64,000 nt of DNA from Cyanodermella asteris (lineage: Eukaryota > Ascomycota > Lecanoromycetes > Ostropales > Stictidaceae): contig UYJD01000001.1 of assembly GCA_900618795.1 (NCBI GenBank), positions 3,071,654 to 3,135,653 on the forward strand, given 5' to 3'. Both the position numbers and the translations under genes were made by a program. The notes under the pieces are model-generated. The model was not told the DNA's origin and searched no databases. It was given only the letters and a program-made list of their open reading frames with translations. Positions 22,601 to 33,747 of this stretch are shown here, piece by piece (the first letter of the stretch is position 1; the number at the start of each line of letters is the position of its first letter).

Positions 22601-23035
22601 CGCAAAAATCATTCTGGAAGCAGTTCGTCGCTGTTTAGGCACGCCTCGTCAAACGCATCGCGTGCGTCGCTTGTTAGCATCGAGTCGAGAGAAAGTGGGT
22701 ATCGGAACCCCTGGAATGACAGCGGCATAGTAATGCCAGAAGAGGATGCCGCTGTGGGCATAGCTTCGATCCATCTCAATGGCGGCTCTGGGAGCAGCCA
22801 TAGCAATGCTCCTCTCGCAACCGGTGGCTGGCCTGCTCGATTCGATACTGGCTTTAAGAACTCGCCAGCTTTTGTCATGTCTCCCGGTGAGTCCACTCCT
22901 CGCCACGGCAGCGAGTCGAGACCAGTCTCCTCCTACGAACGCCCGCTCACCAGTCACTCCGTCTCAGCCTTCCCAGCTCCTCTGGGAACGCCCACCTGGG
23001 GAGCCCCACCACCTGCCCCAAACAAGAAAAGTTGA
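19638..23035 (+). CDS. Multi-KH-domain RNA-binding protein
   Basis: Five exons: 19638-20474, 20524-21310, 21364-21728, 21820-22017 and 22100-23035. Introns are 49, 53, 91 and 82 bp, all GT-AG, and the phases join into 1040 residues. KH signatures with GxxG loops are visible at VICGRTRKTIRQIESATKTA, GKKNGKINKIMGQ, and IIGIGGQHIQRIMKKYSVFV; further KH-like units with weak loops lie before, between and after these (for example around QKRI-like helices in exons 1, 2 and 4). The N-terminus is Gln/Asn/His-rich and the last 230 residues are Ser-rich and disordered. The layout resembles budding yeast YLL032C and fission yeast Mug60-type proteins. It probably binds mRNA in the cytoplasm; its targets cannot be seen. 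Confidence 0.82.
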
Positions 23036-24165
23036 TTGCATTGTTTTGATACCCCAAACGCGTTTTTCATGAAGACAGAAAAGCAAGAATACCCCGCGGG
23101 GAAGGGAGCATGGAAACCTCCCTTCTTTCGCCTGCGAGAATTTTGATTTACGAGAACAGACTGGAATTCGAACGGAGGAGAGTGCTTTTGCTTCGCTCTG
23201 CCTGGTTAGTTGCGCGTGTGTCGTGTCGTTGGCGGGCACTTTTCGCTCATTCTGGATTGTCTGCTTTTGCACGGTTGACGTTTGTGGAGATGCCTTGTTC
23301 ATGGAATGATTCAACGACTGCGACGGAAAGAATATACCCATTCAAGCATGTTTATTGTTGCTTAACCGATCGGGATACAAATGAATTAACGACCTTTGTG
23401 CGCTTCAACTTGGCTGTTTTGTGGTTGCTCCTCTCTCTCGTGTGATCTCTCATCAACTCATGATTACTGTGAACAGATTTTGATAGCGCAGTCTCTCTTG
23501 ATGCAAATGTCCTTATGCGGGTTCGTGACGCCTAGGCAAATGAGGTCATGGTCAATACGGAGAGCTACATAAAAGGTACCAGCAGCACATAGCACACAAA
23601 TGCCGCAATTCCGCCCTGCAGGCCTCGGAGGGCTCTTGTTGTAACATTACAGCTTACCGCATTCTCCAGGCTCCTCACCTCACCTGCTTCGGTTCTCCGA
23701 GAGCAAAGCCATAAGCCGCTCACTCATGAAATTATAAGCTGTCATGCTTTCAAATGTGGGGCATTCGTTGGTACCGAAAGCGGCCAGAAGCTCCGTTAAA
23801 CCTTGTTTTGGTGCTCTCTCCTCCACTCATTTGCCGTCCCTTTCGCCCATGGAGCATTATTGCAAATCATCGAGCAGATCTCAGCATCAAAGCATCGTCT
23901 TGCATCATTTGACCTTCCGGTCACCATGCGATCGACTGGACCCTTGAGCGCCATGGTGCGGCTGAATACATCATAACTCGCTTCTAGGTTCTTGCCCCAC
24001 CCGCTCTGTGATTATTTGAGGCGAGTACATATACAGAGCATGTTCATAGCCTTTTTCCAATTGTCGACACAAACCAATTTCTCCGTCTACAAAAGCCGTT
24101 TCAGCTCTGTTTAATCTTGCTCAATCGAATTCAGCCTTGATCTTTCACTACTGTTCATCATCATC
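23036..24165. other. Intergenic region upstream of the GST gene
   Basis: 1.13 kb with no supported gene. A TATA-like ACATATACA at about 24026 and a CT-rich stretch before 24165 may be the core promoter of the glutathione transferase gene. Confidence 0.4.
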
Positions 24166-24852
24166 ATGGCCACTCAGCCCCTCACCCTGTACACCCACGT
24201 CGTCGGGCCCAACCCCTGGAAAGTGGCCCTCATCCTCGAAGAGCTCAAGGTCCCTTACAAGTCCGAATTCAAAGACTTCTCCGAACTCAAGGGCACCGAC
24301 TACGACGCCACCATCAACCCCAACGGCCGCGTCCCCGCTGTGGTGGACCCGAACACAAACACCACAATCTGGGAATCCGGCGCCATAATCGAGTACCTGA
24401 TCGAAGTCTACGACAAGTCCGGTACCCTGCACTACTCCAAGACGCCCGAGCGCTGGTACACGCAGCAGTACCTGCACTTCCAGACTTCCGGCCAGGGCCC
24501 CTACTTCGGCCAGGCGGCGTGGTTCGCGCTGTTCCATGCGGAGAAGGGGATTACGAGCGCGATTGACCGGTATTTGGGTGAGGTGGAGCGTGTGACCAAG
24601 GTTTTGGATGGGGTTCTGAGCAAGAACGAGAAGGGTGGGGTGTTGGTGGGGGATAAGGTGACGTATGCTGATTTGGCATTTGTGCCGTGGTATTGGCTGG
24701 TGTCGTTTTTCGAGAAGAGTGGCGAGTTGGAGAAGAAGCTGCATGCCAACAACCCGCATTGGAGTAAGTGGATCAAGAGCTTGAATGAACGTCCGGCGAT
24801 CAAGAAGGTCTTTGATGAGCGTGCGGCGAAGGCCGCTGCCGCCCGTGGCTAA
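24166..24852 (+). CDS. Glutathione S-transferase, Ure2-like
   Basis: Single exon of 228 residues, a normal GST length. N-terminal thioredoxin-like domain at residues 5-85: YTHVVGPNPWKVALILEEL, then NPNGRVPAVVDP with the cis-proline (VPA) and WESGAIIEYL, where Glu-Ser contacts the gamma-glutamyl group of glutathione. The C-terminal helical domain at about 95-220 has YLHFQTSGQGPYFGQAAWF and VTYADLAFVPW, typical of the fungal Ure2p-like class. Expected to conjugate or reduce electrophiles with glutathione in the cytosol. It lacks the prion-forming N-terminal extension of yeast Ure2, so a role in nitrogen regulation is not suggested. The start is clear from a CATC-ATG context and family length. 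Confidence 0.9.
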   Translation: MATQPLTLYTHVVGPNPWKVALILEELKVPYKSEFKDFSELKGTDYDATINPNGRVPAVVDPNTNTTIWESGAIIEYLIEVYDKSGTLHYSKTPERWYTQQYLHFQTSGQGPYFGQAAWFALFHAEKGITSAIDRYLGEVERVTKVLDGVLSKNEKGGVLVGDKVTYADLAFVPWYWLVSFFEKSGELEKKLHANNPHWSKWIKSLNERPAIKKVFDERAAKAAAARG

Positions 24853-25148
24853 GGATCTGAACGTCGTGAAGGACGCGGACAGTCCTGCAAGAGAATAGCA
24901 CAGATGTCCACCAATCCTCAGATGAGAATTAATAAAATGAGCTTAGAGCCGTGTGTGCTGAATAGTTCGGTCCAATCCGACTCTATATTCGAGTGCAACG
25001 GTCGCGCCTCCTCGAAACAGTGGTCGCGCAAATCAGATCCACGTGAACGAGTCTTGGTATTCACGTCCGGCACACCTTCGAAACGTAAACGCATACATGG
25101 GTATCGTAGAAAGTCGTGCAAATGACAATGTAGAACACTTTCGTCAAA

Positions 25149-25817
25149 TCAAGTCTCTCCGACCATCCTCTTCACCTTCGCAAGTAACACCTTGCTCTCC
25201 CTCCCCAACTTGCGCTGACCATTCTTCCCGCCCGTCCTCGCCTTCGCCATGGCCCTGCGAAAGCTCTCTCTCTCTTCCAGTTTTCGCTCACGCTCCTTGT
25301 TTGCCTCTTCCCGCTGCCTCGCGCGCTCCTCGGCTTCCTGTTGTTTTTGCTGTGCTTCCCGCGCTTCCTTCTGGAAAGGGATCGGTTTAGGCTTCCTCCT
25401 TGCTCTCGAGTCGTGTCGCTTGAACTGTTGATCTGACGTCGCTCCATCGGCCTCCCTTTCATCCAGCTTGTCGTCTTCGTCTACCAGACGCTGGCGGTCG
25501 GGATGGAGCTCCAGACTAGCTGGAACTGGCTGGTCACCGACAGCTTTTTCTCCCTCCTCCTCCTCCTCCTCCTCCTCCTCCTCCTCTTCTTCGTCTTCAC
25601 GATTGTAGCGGACGGAGGGTGCTGGTTGCTCTCGCTTTCGTATCTTCGCGTAGTCTTTTTTGATTTTTGCCTTCTCGATGAGGTCGGCTTTGATGCGCTG
25701 ATTCTTGCGGCGCCATGCTCCGTCTGGCAGGTTCGCGGGACCGACTTGGAAGCCTTTCTTCTGCTTTTTGGCAGGCGAGGCGCTGATGGCGTCGTCGTGC
25801 GATCGCTTTTCTGGCAT
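25149..25817 (-). CDS. FYV7: rRNA-processing protein FYV7
   Basis: 222 residues from the ATG at 25817; the open frame extends 25 codons further upstream but those lack family similarity. The N-terminal [19 protein letters not shown] and [21 protein letters not shown] blocks and the C-terminal [16 protein letters not shown] are the Fyv7 signature. Between them are an uninterrupted Glu run (encoded by a CTC-rich tract at about 25553-25590 on the plus strand) and a long basic/acidic single helix or coiled coil (about residues 140-200). Fyv7 is a nucleolar factor of small-subunit pre-rRNA processing. The opposite strand has an open Leu-rich frame, which is the shadow of the acidic tract. The neighbour GST gene ends about 300 bp away, convergent. 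Confidence 0.85.
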   Translation of the reverse strand: MPEKRSHDDAISASPAKKQKKGFQVGPANLPDGAWRRKNQRIKADLIEKAKIKKDYAKIRKREQPAPSVRYNREDEEEEEEEEEEEEEGEKAVGDQPVPASLELHPDRQRLVDEDDKLDEREADGATSDQQFKRHDSRARRKPKPIPFQKEAREAQQKQQEAEERARQREEANKERERKLEERESFRRAMAKARTGGKNGQRKLGRESKVLLAKVKRMVGET

Positions 25818-26828
25818 GGTGTAGGCTCTTCGTTCGTGGGAAGAAGAATCGTGGTTGAAGAACGATGCTCCAATATTCCAGCGGAACCTCACTAAATTTC
25901 TTTGACTAGTGCCCGTGCGGGCAGACGTTCCGCATCGACTTCAAGCTGCACCAGCCTGATGTCATCAAGCCAGCACCGTATGAGTACGTATTGAAAACCT
26001 GAGAATTGTCTGTAGAACAAGTGAATAGGCTGTGAGCTGAGCAAAGTAGTGTCACTGCTCTACAGTGCTTTGCCGTTTGGTTGGACCAGTGGTTTGCATG
26101 GGAAGCCTGCCAGAACACGTCTCGGAGACCTTACTATATCGTTTCCGGGCACTGAAAACGACTACAGATAAGAGGCGTTACAATTGATACCTGAGTGATT
26201 CGGTCGGAGCAGCAAATGAGATTAGTGCATGTCAAGCTACGAAACGAGCGACGAAATCAAGACAGGCCGAGTTTCAGGTGCCGTTGCGACTGGTCGGGAT
26301 CTAGACTTCAGATCCAAAGCTCATGCAATCACGACACCATCAAGCTTCTCTGCAAGGCGTATACTATCTAACGACACTGGGCGCGCGTAGAAAGTCGGAG
26401 GCACGATAACAGACATGATAAGAGAGACTATAAAGTGGCCGAGGAAGCGACTCCGGGCGGAGTAGATGAATGTGGGAGCTCAGTAAGCTTCCGGCCTGAT
26501 GAACTGGCCATCTCCATATGACTAACCCACTCATCATGCCTATACCGGCGATTCGCCGGCTCACGGGATCACGCCAACGTCGTCGACTCCTCTTCATGTC
26601 CTCTTTTACGCTTTTCCACGCCCAACGTGGTCTTTCAAGTTCTCTCTGCCATGCTTTGTTCGCTTTCCGCTCGTTGCCCGCCTGATCATTCGTTCCACGA
26701 CACTCTGGTCATGATTTGACAGAATATAAGTACCACAGACCCTGCTGGACCTTTCTTGACGATAAATTGGCTTTGCTGGACCATTACATGCGCGCTCCGT
26801 GAAGACAGTAAATCACACGGCGCTCTGT
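25818..26828. other. Divergent intergenic region
   Basis: 1.0 kb holding the promoters of FYV7 (left) and the Atos-domain gene (right). No gene seen. Confidence 0.4.
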
Positions 26829-29448
26829 ATGGCGCCCGAGAATACACGGCGCACAACGCTGTCAGAACGCTACGATGAGCGCCTGGAACGGCCAGGATCC
26901 GAACATAGAGACAATGGAACGGATACTCCCACTTCTCGGCCGGTCTCGCGGGAGACGGAACGGCCATCGACAGGAGACAGGGAGGAGCTGATGCGGAGAA
27001 TCAAACGTGGCGAAAATCCACAGTGGACACCATCTGAGCAGGTACGATTTCTGTGACCATTTTCTAAATCCCTCTACAAGACAAAGGTTCCGGCCTCTTG
27101 TGACTATCTCTTGGGACTTACATGTTTGATTGTATACCAATCATGTCCAAATAGACGCATACTTGTACATATGTCACTGTATTGGGCGGCTTTGTTCGTT
27201 TACTCTGCAAACCATTCAGACCATGTATCCGCAATCGTGCGCCAACGAATACTGACAAAGCAACCAGCTATTACGACTTCTCGCAGAGAATGCCAACGAA
27301 GACAGACGTCTTTCTCCGGCCACTGGAAACTCACGCAAAGATGGGCCACAGCCCAGCATGGCAAATGGTCCTGCCCAACCTGTACACACCAACAAGCCCA
27401 TACCGAGCTCAGAAGCCATACCGTCCGACAACCTCGCTGCTGGACTCGAAATCCCCAGGCCTCGTTCGGCCTTACATTCAGGCGATTTCAGTGTTCAAGA
27501 TTCAACGTATGGCACGAGCAGAGCCGTGCAGTCGTCCCAGTCTGGTCCAATTGCCACTTCTCCACCACGGCCAGTATCTCGCAAGCTCCCAGTCTCCAAG
27601 CCGACCATATACAATGGCATGCCTATAGCCGACTCTCCTCGTCACACGTCGATCAGGCCCCGAGCGCCATCGCTGCAATCAGCATCTCCCAGCTATGTTC
27701 TTAAACCTGCCACCAGCCCTCTTGTATGTCAAACGAACAATGAGGATTTAGGCTTGGAAGATTTCATGGAGCTTGACAGCCTAAGCAGACGCAATCGCCG
27801 GCATACGATGACACCGGTCGGCTCACTGCCGAGTGTGAACAACTATCACAGCCTTACACACGCCGCTCGTCTACCTGCTTCGCTGCGAAAAGAAAATACA
27901 TCTCCTTGGTCAGGGTCCAGCCACAGGCGATCTCTCAACGCAGCATTTTCTTACCAGCTTGCTTCTTCACCTCAAACACCACCTTTCTACAGGACACGGG
28001 CACCTTCAGTCACCTCTGAAGCATCACCTCGACAAACGTCTATGGTGGGCTCGTATGAAGAATCCATCCTGAGAGGCCGTATGTCAGGGAACCCGTCACA
28101 GCCGTTAAATTTCACCGCCGAGCTGGGCGCGGTGGCCAAGAACAATCACAAACCAAGTTGCCCTGCTCACGTGCATGTCGAATTTCCGGCGGTATACCAT
28201 AGTTGGCCTAGTGGCCATGGTCGCGTTGGTTCGGTTGCCCAAGAGCCAAGTCCTTACGTGGGTAGGATCGATCTCGAGCACAATCTAGCGGCGCCCAAAA
28301 CGAAGGAAGAACGACGAAGGCAGCGACGGATGTCAAACGATGTACACGACGATATCATGGCCAATCTTGATGTGACGTGGAATCAAGGTCCGCAAAAGAA
28401 GCGCAAAAGACAGGAAACACCGTCACAGGAAGCGCTTCTCGGAGGCTGTTATCGAATACCACAGCAAGGGTCGCTCCAGATTATCATTCGAAATCCCAAC
28501 AAAAGTGCTGCAAAAGTCTTCATCGTACCTTATGACCTAGGCGGAATGACGACAGGCACCAAAACGTGGGTCAGGCAGCGTTGCTACTCCGCGGGTCCGA
28601 TCATCGAGAATACAATTTCCTCGACGCAGAGTCCTCCCAACGCTCACTCGACGAACCACAGTCAAGCCGAGTCAAGGAGCAAGCCCACATTGCGCTACCT
28701 CATTCACCTCAAGATCTGTTCCCCCACCAAAGGCCGCTTCTACTTGTACGACGAGATCAGGGTGGTCTTTGCCAACCGAGTTCCCGACAACAAAGAAAAC
28801 CTTCGCTACGAGGTGCAGATGCCGGATCCGAAATTCACCGCTTTCAGACCCCAACGACGCCGCAGCATCGCTTCAGTAGACTCCAACATCCTGGACTCAC
28901 CAGACTTGAACGACGACCGCGCGCTGAGACGGCGCAGCTATGGCTTGCCATCCTCAAATTCAATGTTCCGCAACATGCCTGCCTCGGCAAGTGGTTCGCA
29001 GTCAGTACTAGCCGTGACACCCTCGACCCCGGTGCCGCCGGTCCCGAGCAGCTTCGTCACACGACCGCGAACGTTCACCATCGAAACGACTAGCGAACAA
29101 GAGACGACGGACGGAGACACAGTCAGCTCGGGGTCCTTGTACATCAAATCCCCGAGCATACAGTCTTCGAGCAGTGACTACTGGGGCCGACGCGCCCTCG
29201 GCCAAATGACGAGCCCCCAACAGAAACCGAACGGTACAAAGGAGAGGGCCTACGGTGAGATGCTCGGCAATGCGCTCAACGGCAGTAAGGAAAGCGACGA
29301 GTCTCCATTCGCCAAGCTGAAGCAGGAGGACAATCGATATGGGGGTTCATATGGGCGACCGGCGACGCCGGAGCCCGGTGAGGGCCTGATTGCGAGGAGG
29401 CTGCGGAGTCTTGAGGTGGATGAGCGGGGCGAATCTGATGATTTATGA
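26829..29448 (+). CDS. Atos-domain protein (DUF4210 plus chromosome-segregation domain)
   Basis: Two exons: 26829-27041 and 27268-29448, with a 226 bp intron (donor GTACGA, acceptor AACCAG). Both exons are in phase 0 and give 797 residues. Exon 1 carries ELMRRIKRGENPQW. The centre is Ser/Pro-rich. The Atos-like domain begins at about residue 332 with GSYEESILRGRMS, and the C-terminal 'chromosome segregation during meiosis' domain spans about 462-585 with CYRIPQQGSLQIIIRNPN, KVFIVPYDLGGM and GRFYLYDEIRVVFANRVP. This two-part arrangement is that of animal ATOSA/ATOSB (FAM214) and Drosophila Atossa, a nuclear regulator, and of fission yeast proteins tied to meiotic chromosome segregation. The fungal function is unknown. 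The intron is long for this window, so a small extra exon inside it cannot be excluded. Confidence 0.8.
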
Positions 29449-29911
29449 TACCAGGAATTTGACATGCTTATATTAGAGATAGCAGGCAATCTCATCTCGG
29501 TGCTTTGACTATTATTTTTTTTAAGCTGATCTGCAGCCTGTGATCATATTCACCTCAGACACGGCTGATCAGCTAACGCATCGAGAGAGAGAGAGAAGGT
29601 CAATTGCGACGAGCAAGTCAGATGAGGCTGAGCGAGAGCTTTTAGCTTTGGCTCCCTTCCTGACGGCTTCGAAACCACGAGGGCGGTATAATCGCCATCT
29701 ATTCGACGCTCACACATATCACTCGAAGCATCAATACAAGGTCAAATACAGTTGCATCATCATTCATATTAATCGTAAAGAGCGACTCGAAGATGCCACT
29801 ACGAGGATCTTCTCTCCAAAACGACCTCCACTCGATCGCCGAACGTGTTGAACATTCCAGCAACCACGGGAAGCGTTCTTTCCCAGGGTTTCTTTGCAAA
29901 CCTGGCTCCCT
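29449..29911. other. Convergent 3' region
   Basis: 460 bp between converging genes, with a short poly-T tract near 29513-29521. No gene seen. Confidence 0.45.
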
Positions 29912-30268
29912 TCACTCGTTCGTGTAGTAGCAAGCCTGCTTCTTGGCACCGCAAACTTGCTGCATCGGATCGTCAGTACCCATTCTGCGGGGGAAAGCGA
30001 AGGAATAAAGGGGTAAAGTACGTACACGTCTGCCGCCATGGCAGGCAATGTGTCTGCAAGGAGCCTGCTGACCACAGGTACCGCAAGCGGCGGCACCAAT
30101 GTCGACGGCTGCGGCACACAGGGGGACACAGGCCTCAGGAGCGCGAGCGAAGATTTCGACGGCCGTGGGGAAGGGCTCAGACACATCGCGGGCGGCGATG
30201 GGCTCGGCGGGCAGGGCGGCGGCTGAAACGAGGCTCAGGGCGAGAGGAAGGACCCAGGTGAACTGCAT
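29912..30268 (-). CDS. Small secreted cysteine-rich protein (eight Cys)
   Basis: Two exons: 30268-30026 and 29959-29912, with a 66 bp intron (donor GTACGT, branch TACTGAC, acceptor GATGCAG). The product is 96 residues. It starts with a strong signal peptide (MQFTWVLPLALSLVSAAALP), followed by a short propeptide-like region with AARD. The mature part has eight cysteines in 52 residues (ACVPLC, ACGTC, PCRHIAC, then VC and AC from exon 2), enough for four disulphides. The intron is a multiple of three and has no in-frame stop, so unspliced RNA would encode a 118-residue form; the branch site and the loss of a non-conserved basic insert argue for splicing. No family is recognised; small secreted Cys-rich proteins in fungi include effectors, antimicrobial and wall proteins. 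An upstream in-frame ATG at 30364 would bury the signal peptide. Confidence 0.75.
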   Translation of the reverse strand: MQFTWVLPLALSLVSAAALPAEPIAARDVSEPFPTAVEIFARAPEACVPLCAAAVDIGAAACGTCGQQAPCRHIACHGGRRVRTLPLYSFAFPRRMGTDDPMQQVCGAKKQACYYTNE

Positions 30269-31852
30269 GATTGCTGTTGTTGAATAGAGAGAAAGTTCTG
30301 GCGGGTCAGTCTTCGTCGAATTGTTGTAAGAGAAGTCGATGCGGGTGAAGAGACAAGGGGGCATTGAAAGGGAATCGACCAGGCTTTTATAGACGTGAAA
30401 TCTTCAAAGATGGACTTGCGATTCTGCGACCTTCGCTGTGTCGCCTGGGGCTTCTTGATCGAGAGGGATATCAGCATGGCGCCCTGCGTGCTGACTCCCC
30501 CTCCATCCAGACCTTGGATGACTGGGCATCCTGCAGATTTGCCTTCGTGAGAGATGCGGCACACCTGTTGAAAGAACCCTCGAGGTGCTCGAATCAAAAT
30601 CATGAACATGAAGCGAGACCTCTATGGCGCACGATACTAGCGTCTATCCTATCTTCAGAGCATGGGAGCTGATACTCCGCGGACAAACATGTAGACAGCA
30701 TGCACTTATAGTACAGCAACGACAGCCTCTCTCTGACCAAGTATGGAGATATGACTAGCACGCTGAGAAACGGAGAGCCGCCCTACAAGGTCTTCGAGAT
30801 TCCTCTGCATATCTGCCATATACCCTGACCGACTGGGGTCCTGCGAGACCGAGATCTTTCGAGCATTTCGCGCTGCTGCTCATCTGACAACGCCAAGGCA
30901 GTAATATGGTAGATGCCCATGTATAGACTGGATTCATATCCATTTATTTCATCACCATGGAGCTCACAGGGGCTGCGTGAGTTGAAATTCGCTATGACCA
31001 AAGTCAAATGTAGGTTAAGCCGACGCGACAAAACGGAACAGAACCGCAACCCCGCAAATCGTGCCTTGACTGTGAGAAGTCAGAAATACTGACCATTCCG
31101 GCTGGCTACAGATCGAGTAGTTGGTGGCTGACACGTACTGTATGACATGTCCGGAGAGAGTGGCTTGACAAGGTTCTCGTAATGAACGAGCGAGAATCGC
31201 CGTCGGACCTCACCTGCTGATGCTTGTCATGCAAAGAAGACACATAAAGTTCTTAGACAAATGTTCTGCATCATGATCATTTCATCACATACAATCGGCT
31301 AGAAAAGAGCTATCTTTCCTGCTGTTGTGGTGGTCGTGAGAATCATGTCGAAGCACTGGATTTGACACGATGTCGAAACTTATTCGTGCCGGGGATTTGG
31401 GAGGCAGTAAGACGCTTGAAGAGTCAACCCTCCACTGAACTGGTCAGCAACGAGTCGGACATTGCAATTCCGAGCGACCCTGACGGTCTGACCACGTCAA
31501 AACCTTGAGGATTGAGGGATTAACATTCAGGCTAAGCAAGTCAGCAAAAGCGGGTCATCGGCAGTCCAGCCGCATATGATTGAGTAACAAAGCCTCGCCG
31601 ATCTCCAACACGCTGACGAACGCATAGCTGTCACAATATCCCAGTCGGCCGCCGACCCGCCTTGCAAGACGCCCGAGAAGGCAATGTGCTGGCCGAGAAG
31701 CGTAAGTTGTCAGGAGCTGACTGTAGGGAGAAGTCGCAGGTAAAGAAAGGAAGGGCCCGAGCTCTCAACGCCAAGAATGATCCGCAAACTATCAAACTAA
31801 TTACATGTGATGTTTCTTCAGGGGCTGACTGTGTTGAATCCAACTTCAGGCC
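30269..31852. other. Intergenic region, divergent promoters
   Basis: 1.58 kb with no supported gene. Short frames on both strands show no domains. Confidence 0.45.
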
Positions 31853-33291
31853 ATGGAGCTCCCATTCGAACTGGACTCGAATGCCTTGATTGCCACGGCA
31901 GTTGCTGTTGTTTTAGTGCCGTTACTTGCTATCGTCGCAATGGGTCTCTTCTCCGGAAATCAGTTTGATGTCAAGGGCAAGGTATGTTAAGCGACGATTG
32001 AGCATATACATATCGCGTTGCTGACACTGGATAATAGAGGGTTCTCTTGACTGGTGGCTCGCAGGGAATGGGTCGCAGTGTTGGACGACTTCTTGCTTCC
32101 AAAGGTGCGAGTGTCATCATCGTAGCCAGGACGGAGAGCAGACTTCAGGAAGCAATCGAGTATGTTTCGGTAAGTGCAACGCCCACATACTTCCAGTGTC
32201 GAGTCGTCATTGTTCAATCACTACGAGCCATTCTCTTTCACTTGGTTATTTCACAAACAAGGCCGCTCAACGGCGAAGATCGTGGAGTCTTTCGATGAGG
32301 ATACATCAAGGAAATGCACGCTCTACTCAACTTCACGATCNNNNNNNNNNNNNNNNNNNNNNNNNCCCCCCCCCCCCCCAAACTCCAGTTCCCTTTCTTC
32401 AATCTAATTCTCTCTCTCTTCTCCCAGGAATCCGCTCCGGACCCCAAAACCCACTTCTCCTACATCTCCGCCGACCTCTCCCAGGCCGCGGACTGCGCGC
32501 GCATAATCCTCGAATCCACCGCCGCCTGGGGCAACCGCGCCCCGGACATCCTCTGGTGCTGCGCCGGAACCAGCCACCCGACCCTCCTAGTCGACACCCC
32601 GCCCGACCTCCTCTCCACCCAACTGACCACAAACTACCTCTCCGCCGCCTGGACCGCGCAAGCCGCCCTGCGCTCCTGGCTCGGCCGCCCCGCCTCCTTC
32701 ACCTCGTTCCGGGCCACCGCCAGGGGACCTCCCCCCGCCGCGACACCCTCCGGCCCGAGCACCAAGGGCACGAAACCGGACCGTCACATCGTGTTCACGA
32801 GCAGTTTCCTGGCGCTGTACACGGTCGCCGGGTACGCGGCGTACAGCCCGGGCAAGTGCGCGATCCGGTCGCTCGCGGACACGCTCTCGCAGGAGGTCCT
32901 GCTCTACGGCCAGAGCCAGCGGATCCGGGTGCACACCGTGTTTCCCGCGACCATCTTCACCGAGTCGTACGAGGCGGAGAACCGCGTCAAGAGCGATTTG
33001 ACCAAGATGCTGGAGGAGGACGACGAGGGCCAGACGGCGGACCAGTGTGCGGCGGCGGCGGTCAGGGGACTGGAGGCGGGCCAGGAGTTGGTGCCGACTA
33101 CGTTTCTGGGCCGACTGGTCATGTGTGGGGTTTTGGGAGGCAGTTCGAGGGCTGGGGGGTTCACGGGCGTTGTGGAGGGCTTGTTGGGGTTTGTGATGGT
33201 GGTGGTGATGCCGTGGGTGAGGTGGTTGTATGATGGGAAGGTGAGGGCGTGGGCGAAGAAGCATGGTGAGAGTGGCATGAAGATAGACTGA
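31853..33291 (+). CDS. TSC10: 3-ketodihydrosphingosine reductase (TSC10/KDSR)
   Basis: Three exons: 31853-31981, 32038-32169 and 32428-33291, all phase 0, giving 374 residues. It reduces 3-ketodihydrosphingosine to dihydrosphingosine with NADPH, the second step of sphingolipid synthesis, on the endoplasmic reticulum. An N-terminal membrane anchor spans about residues 12-33. The Rossmann cofactor loop TGGSQGMG opens exon 2. Exon 3 carries the active site: FTSS with the catalytic Ser and YSPGK with the Tyr-x-x-x-Lys pair, then a C-terminal hydrophobic region (about 320-355) typical of the family. Join points were checked by phase: exon 2 ends EYVS and exon 3 opens ESAPDPKTHF, as in homologues. 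Intron 2 contains a 25-base run of N and a 14-base C tract, so its true length is unknown. A Pro/Thr-rich insert lies before the catalytic Ser. Confidence 0.88.
32341..32365. other. Assembly gap (25 N)
   Basis: Twenty-five undetermined bases followed at once by 14 C (32366-32379). The fixed-looking length suggests a scaffolding gap, and the homopolymer suggests where sequencing failed. It lies inside intron 2 of the TSC10 gene. Confidence 0.95.
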
Positions 33292-33747
33292 GGATGTCTC
33301 TGATGGCGGCACTTTGCTACGGTGGTGTGCAGGGCTACCCAGAATGCAATCGCGAACGGGACATCTTCTGACCTTGATGCATTCGTGATGTGTATGAATA
33401 GGATCGAGTCACTAACGGCTCAGTAATGATAAGTTCGTAAAGAAATCCTTCGTGGCGAGGTAGCTCGACAGTGTCCGCCCAAAACTGAAGAACCAAGATG
33501 CAAAATAACTCAGACCGACTCGGCAACGCCATGCTGTGAATAAGCCAAACAAAGACCAAACGCTTGAAAAAGCAACGAACGCTCAGGTAGTACCCAATCT
33601 GCTACTTCAAATCGTGAAGCAAGAAAACTTTCTTGTCCAATCAGTGCCTGTCCAAACTCCTCTCGTCCCCCATCCTCCTCATCCTCCCTCTCATATTCCG
33701 TCCAGACTAATCGTGCCCATGTACAGTGACTGGAAAGCGGGCGATCC
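33292..33747. other. Convergent 3' region
   Basis: 456 bp between convergent genes. No gene or clear element seen. Confidence 0.45.

Noticed and set aside
25503-25895. Leu-rich plus-strand frame that looks like a membrane protein
   Set aside because: Its Leu run is the complement of the Glu run in FYV7; it has no start context or homologous pattern.
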